Positions 1 through 6,407 of a DNA stretch of 39,405 bases are shown here, piece by piece (within the stretch, counting starts at the first letter, position 1; each line of letters begins with the position of its first letter). Under the pieces are notes generated by a model. That model was not told where the DNA came from. It ran no database searches and saw nothing but the letters and a program-made list of their open reading frames with translations. Origin of the DNA: a virus. The position numbers and the translations under genes are program-made. Location: the IMG/VR virus record IMGVR_UViG_3300042291_000198, positions 1-39,405 of that record. One strand, written 5' to 3'.

Positions 1-140
1 TTTTTGTTTTAACAAAATTAAGCAAATACTCATTAGTTGCGACAACATCATCAGGTCGCCTACGAGCATTTGTATTACCCATAAGATATTGCGCAACCTG
101 CATATTAGTCTGGTCAGAAACAAATATACTATTAAAACCT
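1..140. repeat. Terminal direct repeat, left copy
   Basis: Bases 1-140 are identical to 39266-39405 except at position 127 (T here, C at 39392). This is the usual overlap left when a circular or circularly permuted genome is assembled as a line. The repeat lies inside one reading frame that continues cleanly across the join, which supports circular closure over a true packaged terminal repeat. Confidence 0.95.
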
Positions 141-820
141 ATTTCATTAATAAACTTTTTAGCATCCAAAATAATAGGGTCAATACCATTAAAAGGCACT
201 TCAGCCAATATCGCCCATTCAGTTATTAAACGAAACATCTCAGACAAGGTAGCCGCAGACTGAGGAAATGGGTCACTATTAATAAAATAATCCTTTGCGG
301 ATTCATCATCTTTAACATGAGCATATACAAGATTTGCAACTCCACTTATATTAATTATTGGTTCGTAAATTAAAACATCTTCCGCTTTCCAACCTGAATA
401 ATATGGTTTGGTTCCAGCAGTCAAATATCGTTCAGGACCATAAAAAGTATTGTCACAACGCCAACTATCAGCATCCTCATATATTGGTTTAGAGTTCATA
501 AAATAGAAAATGCCTCTGTTCTGATAATCCAAAGCAGGGTTCAAATATTGAGCCACCCGTTCAAAAGGTATTGCGCTGACATACTCTTCTTTGTCTCCGC
601 ATTTAGCAACAAAACTGTGGACTGTTTGGATATTCCAATAATGATAAAAAGATACAAGTAGTTTTCCATCAGGCATACGGTTCAAGTCGTAGTGAATATA
701 TTCTTCGTCACCAGCAGGTGTTCTGCGAAACAGTTTCACGGATTCATCTGTGATGCTGTCAAGCATATAAAAAAAATTGTGATGTTTGAAATTATCTATG
801 TTGTAAGTTTTTGTTTCCAT
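1..820 (-). CDS. Orphan late protein of 363 aa, N-terminal part
   Basis: The minus-strand frame opens with ATG at 820 (METKTYNIDNFKHH), behind a good ribosome binding site GGAGAC, and stays open to base 1. Joined across the circular overlap it continues in the piece at 38994-39405 and makes 363 residues in all. I recognise no domain. The protein is rich in Tyr, Phe, Asn and Asp, looks soluble, and has no signal peptide or membrane segment. It lies between the tail adhesin and the large terminase. Its codons use more A and T than the flanking structural genes, which may mean a recent arrival. A virion accessory or host-range role is possible from position only. Confidence 0.85.
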   Translation of the reverse strand, partial: METKTYNIDNFKHHNFFYMLDSITDESVKLFRRTPAGDEEYIHYDLNRMPDGKLLVSFYHYWNIQTVHSFVAKCGDKEEYVSAIPFERVAQYLNPALDYQNRGIFYFMNSKPIYEDADSWRCDNTFYGPERYLTAGTKPYYSGWKAEDVLIYEPIINISGVANLVYAHVKDDESAKDYFINSDPFPQSAATLSEMFRLITEWAILAEVPFNGIDPIILDAKKFINEIGFNSIFVSDQTNMQVAQYLMGNTNARRRPDDVVATNEYLLNFVKTK

Positions 821-828
821 AATGTCTC

Positions 829-1866
829 CTATGGTCCGTAGTATTGAAAGACAACAATGCCTGTACCACCAGAGGTAGCAGCACGGTCTGAACCTGTAGC
901 GTTGTTTGCGCCACCTTGACCACCACGCCCAATATTGTAAACGGCTGCGTTAGCGCCAACCTGAGAACCGTTGGCGTTTTTCACACCACCACCGCCGCCA
1001 CCGTTACCCCAAAAACCATTTCCTGGTCCACCAGCACCTGCAGCATTCAATACTGCGTTGCCACCGTTGCCATCCATTCCTGCACCGCCGCCGCCCCAAT
1101 AATTAAGCGTACCTTTATTGTTTATAACATGAACAGAGCCGCCTGTGTAAGCAGGTCCATCTCCAGCACCAAGATTTCCACCTCTACCTAGGTAATAGCC
1201 ACCTTCGCCACCGCCAGCACTAACAGCGTTAAAGTTTATACCACTTAAAGTGCTACTTGTACCACTGCCTCCATTGCCTCCTCCTGTGCCTCCTGGTCCT
1301 GCACCACCACCACAAGACCAAGACAATGTACCATTAGGTCCAGTAAAAGGAACATTGCTTCTTACAACAAGACCACCAGCGCCACCTCCACCGCCATAAG
1401 CACCGCCGCCGCCTCCACCAATTAAAACAAGAACAGGAATATTGGCAGGGTTTACGCCAGCAACCGTAGGAACAGTGAAAGAACTACTGGTAGCAGAAAC
1501 AACTTGTCTTAAAGTCCAAGTTGCAAACGAAGTAGTACCAGAAGTAACAGAACCAATACTGGATGTTACTACAGCACGAACATAATATGTAGTTGCAGCC
1601 GCATCAAGCACTGTTGCTTTTGTTAACCCAGCAACAGTTGCGCTAGAAGAAAAAGAACCAGTACCAGACCCAGAACCCGCAACGGAAGTAAAAGAACTAA
1701 AGTTAGAAGCCGTACTGTAATGAAACACAATAGTCGTGTTGGCTAGGTTTCCATTAATCGTAGCGTTAAAAGTTGCACGGCTTTCCGTAACACTAGTTGC
1801 TGCATTGATAGTTACTTCGGGTAAAAGATTTATTGCACCACCAAAAAATCCACGGCGGATTGGCAT
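829..1866 (-). CDS. Gly-rich tail-tip adhesin (copy A)
   Basis: This 345-aa protein has an N-terminal beta-rich region of about 115 residues that resembles a fibronectin-III-like fold (motif TTYYVRAVV). The rest, from about residue 150, is packed with Gly runs such as GGGGGGAYGGGGGAGG. Gly-rich domains of this type form polyglycine-II sandwiches in the gp38-type receptor-binding adhesins of T-even-like phages, so a receptor-binding role is likely but inferred. It starts 2 bases after the fibre gene ends at 1869, so the two are probably coupled. A paralogue with the same order of parts lies at 26544-27557. Confidence 0.8.
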   Translation of the reverse strand: MPIRRGFFGGAINLLPEVTINAATSVTESRATFNATINGNLANTTIVFHYSTASNFSSFTSVAGSGSGTGSFSSSATVAGLTKATVLDAAATTYYVRAVVTSSIGSVTSGTTSFATWTLRQVVSATSSSFTVPTVAGVNPANIPVLVLIGGGGGGAYGGGGGAGGLVVRSNVPFTGPNGTLSWSCGGGAGPGGTGGGNGGSGTSSTLSGINFNAVSAGGGEGGYYLGRGGNLGAGDGPAYTGGSVHVINNKGTLNYWGGGGAGMDGNGGNAVLNAAGAGGPGNGFWGNGGGGGGVKNANGSQVGANAAVYNIGRGGQGGANNATGSDRAATSGGTGIVVFQYYGP

Positions 1867-1868
1867 GT

Positions 1869-3539
1869 TTAACCCAAATCACCAATAACAACATACGAGT
1901 TGGTAGCAACACAAAAAATTGTGGCTGCCGAATACTGGGCACGCAAAGTCAAAGCAGGAGTACCAACAACCGTCACACCACTCCCAGCAATAGTAACCGC
2001 ACCAGAACCATAACGAAGAACATCAATACTTTGTCCTACGGACAATGCAGTAGCGGTGGTTAAAGTTAGAGTAATTCCTGAAGTGTTAGTGCAATAATAA
2101 AATTTACCAGCATCAGCCGTAGGAACAGGGTTTAAACTTGCAGATTGCGTGGCAACTGTTTGGGCTAGCGAAAAACCACCCGTAGGACCAGTTGCACCCG
2201 TGTTGCCCTGAATTCCTTGGATACCTTGAATACCTTGCGCACCAGTAGCCCCAGTAGCACCAGTAGCACCCGTAGGAACAGTAAAGTCAAAAACAGCAGC
2301 AGAAGAAGTACCACTATTGGTTACAGACGCTGAAGAACCAGCCGTACCTGTAGTTGTGGTACCTACAGATATTGTTGCTGCAGCACCATTAGTTCCAGCA
2401 GTACCAGTAGAGCCAGTAGTTCCTTGGATGCCTTGGATACCTTGCGCACCAGTAGCCCCTGTTGCCCCAGCAGGACCTGTAGGTCCAGTCGGTCCAGCAG
2501 GACCCGTAGGTCCAGCAGGACCCTGAATACCAATAGGTGCGATGACAAAAATTACCTGATGATTGTTAGAGAACCCTGTTGTACCTGTACCAGTAGAAGA
2601 AACATAAGTAACAGGAATATCTAGATAAGAGTTACCATAATCAGTAGGTGTACCACTAACAGTCCAAGTCTGTGAATTAGTAGAGTTGTTTTGGTCTTGA
2701 ATATATATTCTGTCGTTTGTTTTAAGAAACCCAAGAAACAAATCAATATCGTTACCCAAATCATCCAGATGGTTAATTTGAAACTGTGTAGCACTTATTT
2801 GTGTAGCATTATTATAGGAAATATGACCACTAAGAGGGTTGCCGCTAGTGCTGCTAGTTTTAATCTGGTAATTATAGAAAGTAGATGATTGTCCTTGTGG
2901 ACCCGTAGGTCCAGCAACGGTGCTTGCAGCACCAGTTGCGCCAGTGGCTCCTGTAGCGCCTGTAGCGCCTGTGTTACCTATAGGACCTTGAATTCCTTGA
3001 ATACCCTGAATACCTTGTGCGCCTGTAGCACCAGTGTCTCCTTGTGGAATTACAAAGTTAAAAATTGCTGCGGCAGTATTGCCACTATTGGCGACTGTTG
3101 CAGATGTTCCTGCGGCTCCAGTCGTGGTTGACCCTACAGTGACCGTAGCAGCCGTCCCAGTGGGTCCTGTGGAGCCTGTGGCTCCTATTGGTCCTTGAAT
3201 ACCTTGAATGCCTTGAGAACCAGTGGGTCCCGTAGGACCAGTATCGCCCGTAGCACCAATAGGACCCGTATTGCCTGTAGCGCCAGTATTGCCGATTGGT
3301 CCTTGGATTCCCTGTATTCCTTGAATACCAGTTAAACCAGTAAGACCCGTAACGCCCTGTAAACCTTGGGGTCCGACAGGACCCACATTAGCGGCGGAGA
3401 CAACGGAGATTAAACCAGTTGTTATATTCCCAGCAACAGCATTAGCCAGTTTAACGCTGTAATTAGAAGTAGCGTCAACATTTAAAACATAATTGGCGGG
3501 AGCGCCAATTTGAACCGTATAATTAGTAGTGGTTGGCAT
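1869..3539 (-). CDS. Collagen-like tail fibre
   Basis: This 556-aa protein carries several blocks of Gly-X-Y triplets (GPTGPTGPAGATGATGAQG and GIQGIQG types) separated by beta-rich spacers. Two spacers repeat a TxTVGxTTTGxAGxSAxVxNSG pattern, so the shaft is internally duplicated. A non-collagenous region lies in the middle. The last 80 or so residues (CTNTSGITLTL, later LRAQYSAATIF) match the C-terminus of the fibre protein at 27557-28126. Phage collagen-like segments form trimeric shafts, and the C-terminal domain probably docks the Gly-rich adhesin encoded next. The many triplet repeats make length variation between strains likely. Confidence 0.87.
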   Translation of the reverse strand: MPTTTNYTVQIGAPANYVLNVDATSNYSVKLANAVAGNITTGLISVVSAANVGPVGPQGLQGVTGLTGLTGIQGIQGIQGPIGNTGATGNTGPIGATGDTGPTGPTGSQGIQGIQGPIGATGSTGPTGTAATVTVGSTTTGAAGTSATVANSGNTAAAIFNFVIPQGDTGATGAQGIQGIQGIQGPIGNTGATGATGATGATGAASTVAGPTGPQGQSSTFYNYQIKTSSTSGNPLSGHISYNNATQISATQFQINHLDDLGNDIDLFLGFLKTNDRIYIQDQNNSTNSQTWTVSGTPTDYGNSYLDIPVTYVSSTGTGTTGFSNNHQVIFVIAPIGIQGPAGPTGPAGPTGPTGPAGATGATGAQGIQGIQGTTGSTGTAGTNGAAATISVGTTTTGTAGSSASVTNSGTSSAAVFDFTVPTGATGATGATGAQGIQGIQGIQGNTGATGPTGGFSLAQTVATQSASLNPVPTADAGKFYYCTNTSGITLTLTTATALSVGQSIDVLRYGSGAVTIAGSGVTVVGTPALTLRAQYSAATIFCVATNSYVVIGDLG

Positions 3540-3544
3540 TGGCT

Positions 3545-3883
3545 TTACAGCCTAGTTACATCAGGCAAAACAGTACATTTACCACTAAGAATAGTAGTAA
3601 CAACTCCATCAACAGTTCGCTGCAAGTCCCACTGGGCAACACCCACAGTTATAAGCGCAGACGAAGTAGCAGACAATGTCAAAGTAACTTCACCACCAAG
3701 AGCGTTTGTAACCGCACAAGCAAAAGATGCAGCAACAGTAGCCGAATCATAGGTATAACGAATCTGACTAGCAAAAACAGAACCCGTCAAGTTCATAGCC
3801 GTACCATCAGCATTTTTGAATGAGAAAACAAAAATCTCGGTATCACCACGAGTAATCTTAATATTTTGAGTTGCGGGCACCAT
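3545..3883 (-). CDS. Putative baseplate/fibre N-terminal-like (BppU-N type) protein
   Basis: This 112-aa beta-rich protein contains the pattern ITRGDTEIFVFSFKNADG followed by MNLTGSVFASQIRY. That arrangement is typical of small phage proteins resembling the BppU N-terminal domain, often encoded just before tail fibres. It lies between the zinc ribbon gene and the collagen-like fibre, so a role in fibre attachment is plausible. No close ribosome binding site is visible; instead the element AAGGAACA lies exactly 14 bases before the ATG, as at three other late genes. Confidence 0.65.
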   Translation of the reverse strand: MVPATQNIKITRGDTEIFVFSFKNADGTAMNLTGSVFASQIRYTYDSATVAASFACAVTNALGGEVTLTLSATSSALITVGVAQWDLQRTVDGVVTTILSGKCTVLPDVTRL

Positions 3884-3903
3884 ACTAGTAGGGAACCTGT
3901 TCC

Positions 3904-4017
3904 TTAATCGGAGTCACGCATATGGTGAACCTTGCGGGGTTCTTCTTCAAACCAGCACTCAGGGCACTCTCTAAGACTAGATGGGTACTCACAGCCACAC
4001 TTAGGGCACTCAACCAT
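3904..4017 (-). CDS. 37-aa zinc ribbon protein
   Basis: The frame runs from ATG at 4017 to TAA at 3904-3906 and encodes 37 residues beginning MVECPKCGCEYPSS. Two CPxC knuckles (CPKC and CPEC) spaced about 14 residues apart form a classic zinc ribbon. The start lies inside the end of the small terminase gene (AATGGTTGA), so translation is probably coupled. The rest is acidic and then His-rich at the end. Small zinc ribbons often bind nucleic acid or stabilise complexes; the partner here is unknown. Without this gene the 126-base gap after the small terminase would be unexplained. Confidence 0.75.
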   Translation of the reverse strand: MVECPKCGCEYPSSLRECPECWFEEEPRKVHHMRDSD

Positions 4018-4435
4018 TACCTGCATCCAAACGGGCAGTCTGCTCAGTCACAGCCATACTAGCAATCAAATCCTCAAGGTCTTTGTCACTAATCTCAGCC
4101 AAAGACTGGGTGTGGTTTACCGTCACCTGTGTAGGAGCCAAACGGTTTGTAGCCTGCAGATAGAGTTGTGCTGCTTTGTTGTCCCCGCCCAGAGCACGCT
4201 GATAAACAGAGTCCAATAGTTTCTGGGTTCGTTCTGGGGAACCTTGTAGTTCTTCTACTCGTTTTTGCCATTCGTTTTTAAAAACGGGTTTCTTCATCCA
4301 GCGTCTTAGGGTTGAGGTGTCCATGCCATTTTCTTTGGCGTAGGCTTCTGTTGTGGATGGTACACGCATGGGGGCGGGTACCAACAACCAGTTCATGTAT
4401 TTTTCTTGGCGTTCGTCAATAATATTTTCAGACAT
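4010..4435 (-). CDS. terS: Terminase small subunit
   Basis: This 141-aa protein has an N-terminal helix-turn-helix region (STTEAYAKENGMDTSTLRRW, about residues 27-47) like those small terminases use to bind the packaging site. Helical segments follow (RTQKLLDSVYQRALGGDNKAA), which would form the oligomerisation core, and then a C-terminal tail that could contact the large subunit. It is the first gene of the minus-strand late unit. The large terminase lies about 4.7 kb further along the circular map, beyond the fibre module, which is an unusual split. The identification rests on residue pattern and genome context. Confidence 0.75.
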   Translation of the reverse strand: MSENIIDERQEKYMNWLLVPAPMRVPSTTEAYAKENGMDTSTLRRWMKKPVFKNEWQKRVEELQGSPERTQKLLDSVYQRALGGDNKAAQLYLQATNRLAPTQVTVNHTQSLAEISDKDLEDLIASMAVTEQTARLDAGNG

Positions 4436-4448
4436 ATAGATGTTGGGT

Positions 4449-4504
4449 TTGTTCCTTGGCGACCACGGAGAGTGGTCGGATGACTACTCTCTGCTAGGGA
4501 ACAA
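4449..4504 (-). promoter_or_regulatory. Structured 5' leader of the late transcript
   Basis: TTGTTCC at 4449-4455 pairs with GGAACAA at 4498-4504. Inside, GAGAGTGGTC (4468-4477) pairs with GACTACTCTC (4482-4491) around a GGAT loop. This competes with a second stem, CGACCAC with GTGGTCG (4460-4466 and 4472-4478). The minus-strand -10 at 4517-4512 would start RNA close to 4505, so this fold would be the extreme 5' end of the late mRNA. Two mutually exclusive hairpins suggest a switch or a stability element. The small terminase ATG is at 4435. Confidence 0.5.
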
Positions 4505-4511
4505 GGGGGGG

Positions 4512-4517
4512 ATTATA
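4512..4517 (-). promoter_or_regulatory. Candidate late promoter -10 (TATAAT)
   Basis: The minus strand reads CCTATAATCC here, a perfect TATAAT in the gap upstream of all late genes. No good -35 is visible at 16-18 bases. A strong -10 with a poor -35 is common in actinobacterial hosts. It is placed to start the late transcript just before the structured leader. Confidence 0.4.
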
Positions 4518-4554
4518 GGGGGGGTTAAGCAACCTTGTGGGTTGCGAGTCCCCC
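4518..4554. promoter_or_regulatory. GC-rich hairpin in the divergent control region
   Basis: GCAACC (4529-4534) pairs with GGTTGC (4540-4545) around TTGTG. An outer GGGGG (4520-4524) pairs with CCCCC (4550-4554) across an internal loop. No T-run follows on either strand, so it is not a simple terminator. It lies next to the late -10 and may be an operator or a leader structure. Confidence 0.45.
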
Positions 4555-4590
4555 AGACGAGTAAGCCATCAGGTTCAGTCAAAGGATAGT

Positions 4591-4633
4591 TCTATAGTAC
4601 TATAGAGCAATACCACCCAGTAGGTGGTATTGC
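4591..4633. promoter_or_regulatory. Palindrome plus perfect hairpin, probable early operator
   Basis: TCTATAGTACTATAGA (4591-4606) is a perfect 16-base palindrome. Directly after it, GCAATACCACC (4607-4617) pairs perfectly with GGTGGTATTGC (4623-4633) around the loop CAGTA. No T-run follows. The pair lies 8 bases before the early -10. A related arrangement (CTATAG followed by a GCAAT hairpin) is found at 12090-12122 before the replication genes, so both may bind the same regulator. Confidence 0.55.
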
Positions 4634-4640
4634 GTAACAG

Positions 4641-4646
4641 TACAAT
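4641..4646 (+). promoter_or_regulatory. Candidate early promoter -10 (TACAAT)
   Basis: TACAAT lies 6 bases before the GTG at 4653. The expected transcription start therefore falls on the start codon, which predicts a leaderless mRNA, a frequent mode in actinobacteria. The -35 is not recognisable and would overlap the 4607-4633 hairpin. Confidence 0.45.
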
Positions 4647-4652
4647 AGAGGC

Positions 4653-4781
4653 GTGGACAACCAAGTGAAACAAATAGTAAAATGGACTTTAAATTTAACA
4701 ACCTACTTGACCACAATAGTCCTAGTATTGGGGACAGTCATCTCCTTTTGGACTCTGAGGACAGACAAGGACCTAGACTAA
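4653..4781 (+). CDS. 42-aa single-pass membrane peptide, GTG start
   Basis: The frame starts with GTG at 4653 (VDNQVKQIVKWTLNLTTYL) and ends with TAA at 4779-4781, which overlaps the next ATG as TAATG. Residues of about 13-35 form a hydrophobic helix (YLTTIVLVLGTVISFW), with basic residues before it and an acidic tail after it. There is no ribosome binding site at proper spacing; the -10 TACAAT places the RNA start on the GTG. As the first early gene it could act on the host membrane, for example in superinfection exclusion, but this is inference. It has no recognisable family. Confidence 0.55.
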   Translation: MDNQVKQIVKWTLNLTTYLTTIVLVLGTVISFWTLRTDKDLD

Positions 4782-5056
4782 TGACACCACAAGAAATCAA
4801 AGCAATCCCCGACTGGACCGAAGTACGAGTCAAATGGCAAGATGCTTACTGCCCAGCGTCAGGCTGGCATGACACTCAAGACTATGAGCCACGCAACTCC
4901 GAAGCAACCACCCTAGGGAGAATCTGGCATGACTGCCAAGAAGGTTACCTGACTGTGGTGGGTACAATCTTTGAAGCAGAGATGCCAACACCAGAATGTG
5001 TTGGCGACATAAACCATATTCCAATCGGCTGGATTACCAGCATCACCAGACTATAA
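4781..5056 (+). CDS. Early hypothetical protein, 91 aa
   Basis: I do not recognise this protein. It starts at ATG 4781 (MTPQEIKAIPDW), behind AAGGACC and coupled by TAATG to the membrane peptide. An ATG at 4682 in the same frame adds 33 unlikely residues, has no ribosome binding site and would overlap the membrane peptide gene, so I rejected it. The protein is rich in Trp (WTEVRVKW, GWHD, RIWHD, GWITS), Asp and Glu, with two Cys, and looks like a small globular beta protein. It is followed after 14 bases by the DUF6321-like gene. Confidence 0.7.
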   Translation: MTPQEIKAIPDWTEVRVKWQDAYCPASGWHDTQDYEPRNSEATTLGRIWHDCQEGYLTVVGTIFEAEMPTPECVGDINHIPIGWITSITRL

Positions 5057-5070
5057 AACCTAGGACAGTA

Positions 5071-5346
5071 ATGGCAGCCAAAAAGAAAACCACCCCAGCA
5101 TGGACAAGAGCCGAAGGCAAAAACCCAGCAGGCGGACTCAACGCCAAAGGACGGGCATCCTACAAAGCACAAACAGGTGGAACACTAAAGCCACCCGTGT
5201 CAGCCAAACAAGCAGCCAAATCACCCAAAGCAGCAGCACGACGAGACTCCTTCTGCGCCAGAATGGGCGCATCCAAAGGACCACTAAAAGACACCAAAGG
5301 ACGCCCCACCCGCAAAGCCCTCGCTTTGCGTAAGTGGGACTGCTAA
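5071..5346 (+). CDS. DUF6321-like small basic protein
   Basis: This 91-aa protein begins MAAKKKTTPAW, has the segment GKNPAGGLNAKGRASY, and ends KGRPTRKALALRKWDC after SFCARMGASKGPLKD. This conserved pattern is widespread in marine and freshwater phages, where it is annotated as DUF6321 or left hypothetical; its function is unknown. The very basic charge suggests nucleic acid binding. The start at 5071 has TAGGACAG upstream; a longer start at 4996 overlaps the previous gene and adds unlike residues. It lies just before the tRNA. Confidence 0.8.
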   Translation: MAAKKKTTPAWTRAEGKNPAGGLNAKGRASYKAQTGGTLKPPVSAKQAAKSPKAAARRDSFCARMGASKGPLKDTKGRPTRKALALRKWDC

Positions 5347-5356
5347 CAAGACACCT

Positions 5357-5431
5357 TCTCCTCTAGCATAACGGCAGTGCAACGGACTGTTAATCCGTCA
5401 AGTCTTGGTTCAATCCCAAGGGGGAGAGCCA
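5357..5431 (+). tRNA. tRNA-Asn (anticodon GTT), CCA encoded
   Basis: The acceptor TCTCCTC (5357-5363) pairs with GGGGAGA (5421-5427), with one G-T pair. The D arm is GCA/TGC. The anticodon stem ACGGA/TCCGT encloses CTGTTAA with anticodon GTT. The T arm is CTTGG-TTCAATC-CCAAG. The discriminator G is followed by an encoded CCA (5429-5431). All arms are complete. It is the only tRNA I find, and the candidate giant ncRNA begins directly after it. Confidence 0.93.
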
Positions 5432-5479
5432 ACCTAGGGTATCAAACCCATACGCCATATAGGTAGCATGGACATTCAT

Positions 5480-6407
5480 CCACCCCCCTATTGCAAGAAG
5501 GGTGCCCCCCTCTGTAGGTACCCCTAGTCCCAAAAATAGACGCCCTCGGAATTGGTTCTATATTACTTATACACGAGTGGGGGCGCACCCCCCCGTGCCT
5601 CCCCCCCATGCGAGGCTAGACCATGATGGTCAATGATTATAACTGTTCGCTATTGTACCTAGCGCCCCTATTGCTGGCTATAATGGTGAGCAATGTGCAC
5701 ATAATGCGTGCATGATGGAGGCATGTTCAGGTCATGCGGGTATGCGTCATGCACACAGTTCTGATGTGCGATACGGTGCGCATTATGCGGTGGGTATTGC
5801 GTGGCTATGGGCGACGATTCTCGTCGTGTTGGGGCGCATGTAGGCGAGGAAATGAAAAAAAATAAAAAAAATCTTTCCTATATGCCATAAGGGTTTGCGG
5901 ATGTTTCGGTAGTTAGTTTCGTTATGAGTCGTAGTAATTCGGAATTGATGCCCTTACTGTATTGGTTGTTCGGCACTACTTTCGTGGTGTCGTTCGCCAC
6001 TAGTCACGGGATGCCTAGTGGTGCCGTGTTGTGGTGCTATCGGGATGATGCACTGCCACGGCGCTTAGTACAGCGATGCATGGCTCATGGTCATGGCTGA
6101 GGTGCTGAGGTTGGCGTCATAATGTCGTAACAGTTCACGAGAGTAGTGTGGATTCATGGTTACGGTGGCATGGCGTAAGTGATTAGGGACACGGTGGGCA
6201 CAATGGGTGCTGATGCCGTGTCTCATAATGGGTACCGTGTGGCGTGAAGATAAGCCTCACGGTATGTGCCATTCTTGCGTGGTAATCGCAGATGTAGCAT
6301 GGACATAATGTTCATGTCGTAGCATCCACAATTACCGTCCACACCCTAGCGGGTTCGTCACGGTGCAATTCCGTGGTGTGGTTCCAACACTCTAGCAATT
6401 CCGCTAG
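5480..6407 (+). ncRNA. Candidate giant structured ncRNA (GOLLD/ROOL-like size and setting)
   Basis: The 1 kb between the tRNA and the gene at 6432 has no credible reading frame but a near-continuous chain of stems. Those seen by eye are 5481-5485/5500-5504; 5572-5575/5594-5597 around GGGGG/CCCCC; 5597-5601/5612-5616; 5619-5623/5627-5631; 5670-5674/5690-5694; a 12-bp stem 5700-5711/5776-5787 enclosing hairpins at 5721-5737 and 5751-5769; 5812-5817/5821-5826; 5888-5893/5951-5956; 5971-5979/5984-5992; 5997-6003/6015-6021; 6021-6028/6057-6064; 6126-6131/6159-6164; 6186-6194/6216-6224; 6233-6239/6258-6264; 6281-6286/6331-6336 enclosing 6302-6318; 6339-6345/6375-6381; and 6392-6396/6403-6407. GOLLD and ROOL are known phage-associated RNAs of this size, often next to tRNAs. 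Membership is my inference; a novel class or a structured origin remains possible. Ends and strand are approximate. Confidence 0.55.

Noticed and set aside
2300-2620. Plus-strand Val/Pro-rich frames opposite the collagen-like fibre
   Set aside because: They are the complement of Gly-X-Y repeats and carry no start signals.
4441-4510. A second tRNA in the divergent control region
   Set aside because: The outer TTGTTCC/GGAACAA stem looks like an acceptor, but only about 50 bases separate the arms and no anticodon or T arm can be placed.
4682-4780. N-terminal extension of the 91-aa early protein to ATG 4682
   Set aside because: There is no ribosome binding site, the extra residues look random, and the same bases encode the better supported membrane peptide in another frame that ends exactly on the ATG at 4781.
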